Shown: positions 4,949-6,587 of the stretch, piece after piece
Layout of the letters: each line of letters opens with the position of its first letter
How positions within the stretch are numbered: the stretch's first letter is position 1
Source: Candidatus Woesearchaeota archaeon
GTDB lineage: Archaea > Nanobdellota > Nanobdellia > Woesearchaeales > CG1-02-33-12
Reading direction: 5' to 3'
Assembly (NCBI GenBank): GCA_003561825.1
Contig: PWVO01000224.1
Span: 1 to 6,587, forward strand
DNA: 6,587 bases
Position numbers and translations under genes: made by a program
Notes under the pieces: model-generated
Told to the model about the DNA's origin: nothing
The model's input: only the letters and a program-made list of their open reading frames with translations
The model's database searches: none

Positions 4949-6430
4949 ATGAAAAAGCTGATTATTTTTGCTGCTATGTTGTTTTTGCTTCAGGCTTTTA
5001 TTCAGGTTTCAGCAGCAGAAACCATAACACTAAGAGTCAGGGAAGGGGACTTTGTTAATCTGTTGCCCATAGCAGAAGACCCTGACGGTGATGAGCTTAC
5101 ATTCTATTTTACAGAGCCGCTTGATGAAAAAGGCCAGTGGCAGACAGATTACGGCGACGCCGGCATATACTGGATAAATGTCACTGTTTCTGACACACAG
5201 CTTAATGATACAAAGCTTGTTGAGCTTATAGTTGAAAAAGTTTACAGGCCCCCTTATTTTGACCCTCCGCTCCATGATATTGTTGCAGACGAGTCAGAGG
5301 AGATAGCATTTGATGTAATAGCAGTTGACCCTGATGGCGAGGAAATCAGCTACTATGTTTCTGGGCTTCCTCCAGGCGCAAGATTTGTCAATAACAGATT
5401 TATCTGGACACCGGATCATGACACAGTAAATAAAAACTGGCTTGAGAGAATACTCCAGAGATACTCTCTGCTAAGGCATACTTCTTCCAGGACATTCCAT
5501 GTGACATTTACAGCAAGGTCAAGAGACCAAAAGGCAGAGGACACTGTGAAAATAACAGTATTTGACAAAAACAGGCCTCCTGTTCTTGAGCCAATGGAAA
5601 ACATCACAATAAGCGAAGGCCAGTGGCTTGAGCTTGACCCGGTTGCCTACGACCCTGACGGAGACTTAATAAAAGTATTCTATTCAGGCTTCACAAGAAA
5701 GAGCAGGAGGTACATAGATTATGGTGAAGCAGGAACACACTATGTAAACATAGAAGTAACAGACGGTGCGCTTTCAGCATCCCAGACAATTGTCGTAACA
5801 GTAGAGCCCACAAACAGGCCTCCTGTAATTGCTCCTATAAGAGATATCTCAGTAAGGGAAGGAGAGAAAGTAGAGTTTAGAGTAAGGGCGCATGACCCAG
5901 ATGGAGACGAGCTCAGCTATTGGGTTGAAAATGCTCCAATAGGCGCATCATTTGACGAGGAAAGCCAGGTCTTCACCTGGGTTCCGGGCTATGAAACAGT
6001 AGTAGGCAAGGCAAGCAAAGACTTTGAAATAACATTTGGCGCAACAGACAGCAAGCTCAACACAACACAGGCAATGAGAATAAGAGTATTTGACAAAAAC
6101 AGGCCTCCTGTAATAACAGGCTACAGCCCATCAGAATTTGCCACAGTCTACAAGAATGAAATAATAACCTTTGAGGTTGAGGCATATGATGCAGATGGAG
6201 ATGACCTGAGCTACAGATGGTGCTTTGGCCTTTTTGAATGCTATGATGGAGAAAACAGGCATTCAAGGATATTCACAATACCTGGAAGAAAAAACGTCCG
6301 CGTAACAGTTTCAGATGGCCAGGACTCTCAGAGCTTCTGGTGGTCAGTCACAGTCTTAGATCAGGAAAGGCCAGTGCCTGCATTACCCACTCAGCTGGAG
6401 AGATATTTACAATACACAGTTTATGGCTAG
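4949..6430 (+). CDS. Secreted protein with five Ig-like DPDGD domains
   Basis: This encodes 493 residues from ATG 4949. The in-frame TTG at 4931 lies between TATA box and transcription start, so it is rejected. The Sec signal peptide (MKK, hydrophobic 4-18, VSA) should be cleaved after Ala22 or Ala23. Five Ig-like domains follow: about 24-101, 102-209, 210-290, 291-385 and 386-472, joined by YRPP or NRPP linkers. Domains 1 and 3 share the REGD/SEGQ, DPDGD and YGDAG/YGEAG pattern (type A, as in the lipoprotein). Domains 2 and 4 share LPPGA-x-F...F-x-W-x-P and end in VFDKNRPP (type B). Domain 5 (DADGDDLSYRW) is PKD-like, with Cys425 and Cys431. Several N-x-S/T sites could be glycosylated. No transmembrane anchor or sorting signal is visible at the C-terminus (QLERYLQYTVYG). 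Role is inferred: extracellular or cell-surface binding or scaffold. Confidence 0.9.
   Translation: MKKLIIFAAMLFLLQAFIQVSAAETITLRVREGDFVNLLPIAEDPDGDELTFYFTEPLDEKGQWQTDYGDAGIYWINVTVSDTQLNDTKLVELIVEKVYRPPYFDPPLHDIVADESEEIAFDVIAVDPDGEEISYYVSGLPPGARFVNNRFIWTPDHDTVNKNWLERILQRYSLLRHTSSRTFHVTFTARSRDQKAEDTVKITVFDKNRPPVLEPMENITISEGQWLELDPVAYDPDGDLIKVFYSGFTRKSRRYIDYGEAGTHYVNIEVTDGALSASQTIVVTVEPTNRPPVIAPIRDISVREGEKVEFRVRAHDPDGDELSYWVENAPIGASFDEESQVFTWVPGYETVVGKASKDFEITFGATDSKLNTTQAMRIRVFDKNRPPVITGYSPSEFATVYKNEIITFEVEAYDADGDDLSYRWCFGLFECYDGENRHSRIFTIPGRKNVRVTVSDGQDSQSFWWSVTVLDQERPVPALPTQLERYLQYTVYG
5069..5088 (+). repeat. 20-bp identity with the upstream paralogue, copy 2
   Basis: This is identical to 4398-4417 and sits at the same place within the type A domain. 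A further 14-bp match, GTCAGGGAAGGGGA, links 5036-5049 to 4611-4624 in the second domain of the lipoprotein. Confidence 0.8.
5557..5583 (+). repeat. 27-bp direct repeat, copy 1 (end of domain 2)
   Basis: The 27 bases encoding VFDKNRPP at the boundary of domains 2 and 3 are identical to 6085-6111. The 15-base core AAACAGGCCTCCTGT also occurs at the domain 3/4 boundary, around 5813-5825. Confidence 0.85.
6085..6111 (+). repeat. 27-bp direct repeat, copy 2 (end of domain 4)
   Basis: This is an exact copy of 5557-5583, 528 bases downstream (176 codons, in frame). Recombination between the copies would remove exactly one A-B domain pair without breaking the gene. Confidence 0.85.
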
Positions 6431-6451
6431 ACCCTAAATCTTATTAAATCA

Positions 6452-6471
6452 TTTTAATTGCAAAATTAAGA
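6452..6471 (+). repeat. AT-rich hairpin with GCAA loop after the stop
   Basis: TTAATT (6454-6459) and AATTAA (6464-6469) pair around a GCAA loop of the GNRA type. The stem extends by a G-U and a U-A pair. It lies 21 bases after the stop of the five-domain gene and may protect or end its message. The stem is weak and could be chance. Confidence 0.35.
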
Positions 6472-6483
6472 CAAATCACAGCC

Positions 6484-6506
6484 TTAAAGCATACAGAAAG
6501 CTTTAA
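6484..6506 (+). repeat. 7-bp inverted repeat overlapping the first TATA box
   Basis: TTAAAGC (6484-6490) and GCTTTAA (6500-6506) are exact reverse complements with 9 bases between. The right arm covers the start of a TATA box, so this is a candidate regulator site. Confidence 0.4.
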
Positions 6507-6509
6507 ATA
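6494..6509 (+). promoter_or_regulatory. Upstream BRE/TATA promoter of the right-edge gene
   Basis: CAGAAAGC (BRE-like, 6494-6501) precedes TTTAAATA (6502-6509). It would start transcription near 6530, giving a leader of roughly 38 bases to ATG 6569. The leader would contain the second TATA box and the palindrome at 6542-6557. Confidence 0.5.
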
Positions 6510-6535
6510 TAAACTAAAATCCCCATTTAACGCTA

Positions 6536-6543
6536 TTTAAATA
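6536..6543 (+). promoter_or_regulatory. Second TATA box, leaderless start for the right-edge gene
   Basis: TTTAAATA (6536-6543, within the palindromic TATTTAAATA) is centred about 30 bases before ATG 6569, the same geometry as the leaderless gene at 4949. The BRE is weak (TAACGCTA). No Shine-Dalgarno site precedes the ATG. Confidence 0.55.
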
Positions 6544-6557
6544 CAAAATCTTTTGTA
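6542..6557 (+). promoter_or_regulatory. 16-bp palindrome TACAAAATCTTTTGTA, candidate operator
   Basis: Perfect 7-bp arms surround a 2-base centre. The palindrome touches the end of the TATA box and lies before the expected transcription start, a usual place for archaeal repressors of the winged-helix type. No regulator gene is seen in the window. Confidence 0.45.
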
Positions 6558-6568
6558 AATCTTGCAAA

Positions 6569-6587
6569 ATGGAAGAAATAAAAGCAT
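6569..6587 (+). CDS. Start of an unidentified gene, cut by the window edge
   Basis: ATG 6569 opens a frame MEEIKA that runs off the right edge. Evidence is position only: a TATA box about 30 bases upstream, an AAAATG context like the leaderless gene at 4949, and no other ATG between 6431 and here. Too little is visible to name a product. Confidence 0.5.

Overview
The window reads as a piece of an archaeal chromosome, most likely from a small-genome DPANN-type lineage (Woesearchaeota/Pacearchaeota-like). This is inferred from gene content and signals, not from a marker gene. The archaeal evidence is: TATA/BRE promoters of the TTTAAATA type rather than -35/-10 boxes; GGAGGTG-type ribosome binding sites mixed with apparently leaderless genes; T-rich terminators; heavy use of ATA and AGA/AGG codons; and surface proteins built from short Ig-like domains. 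All supported genes lie on the + strand.

Region 1 (about 1-4042) looks like one compact operon. It starts with the 3' end of a YkgJ-type CxxCxxCC metal-binding protein. That gene overlaps by 4 bases (ATGA) a small protein that looks like a degenerate PIN domain. A DUF3467 protein follows after 5 bases, then dnaK (Hsp70) after 35 bases, then dnaJ (Hsp40) after 33 bases. DnaK and DnaJ are complete, with all key motifs. DnaJ recruits substrates and stimulates DnaK ATPase. No grpE is present here. A T7 run between dnaK and dnaJ could attenuate or process the transcript.

Region 2 (about 4043-6430) holds two neighbouring genes for exported proteins, each with its own promoter. The first (4140-4856) is a lipoprotein with a lipobox Cys, a small two-Cys motif, a very acidic tether and two Ig-like domains carrying DPDGD motifs. 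The second (4949-6430) is a secreted protein with a cleavable signal peptide and five Ig-like domains in an A-B-A-B-C order joined by NRPP linkers. They share a domain type and stretches of identical DNA, so they are probably related by duplication. The first has a leader and a Shine-Dalgarno site; the second appears leaderless.

Region 3 (6431-6587) is a promoter region with two TATA boxes, each overlapped or abutted by an inverted repeat. It leads into a gene whose first six codons are visible at the right edge.

No mobile element, CRISPR array, tRNA or rRNA is seen. The points most worth following up are the small-gene/chaperone operon, the inverted repeats on the TATA boxes, and the alternating Ig-domain architecture. 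I do not see an unambiguous new system.
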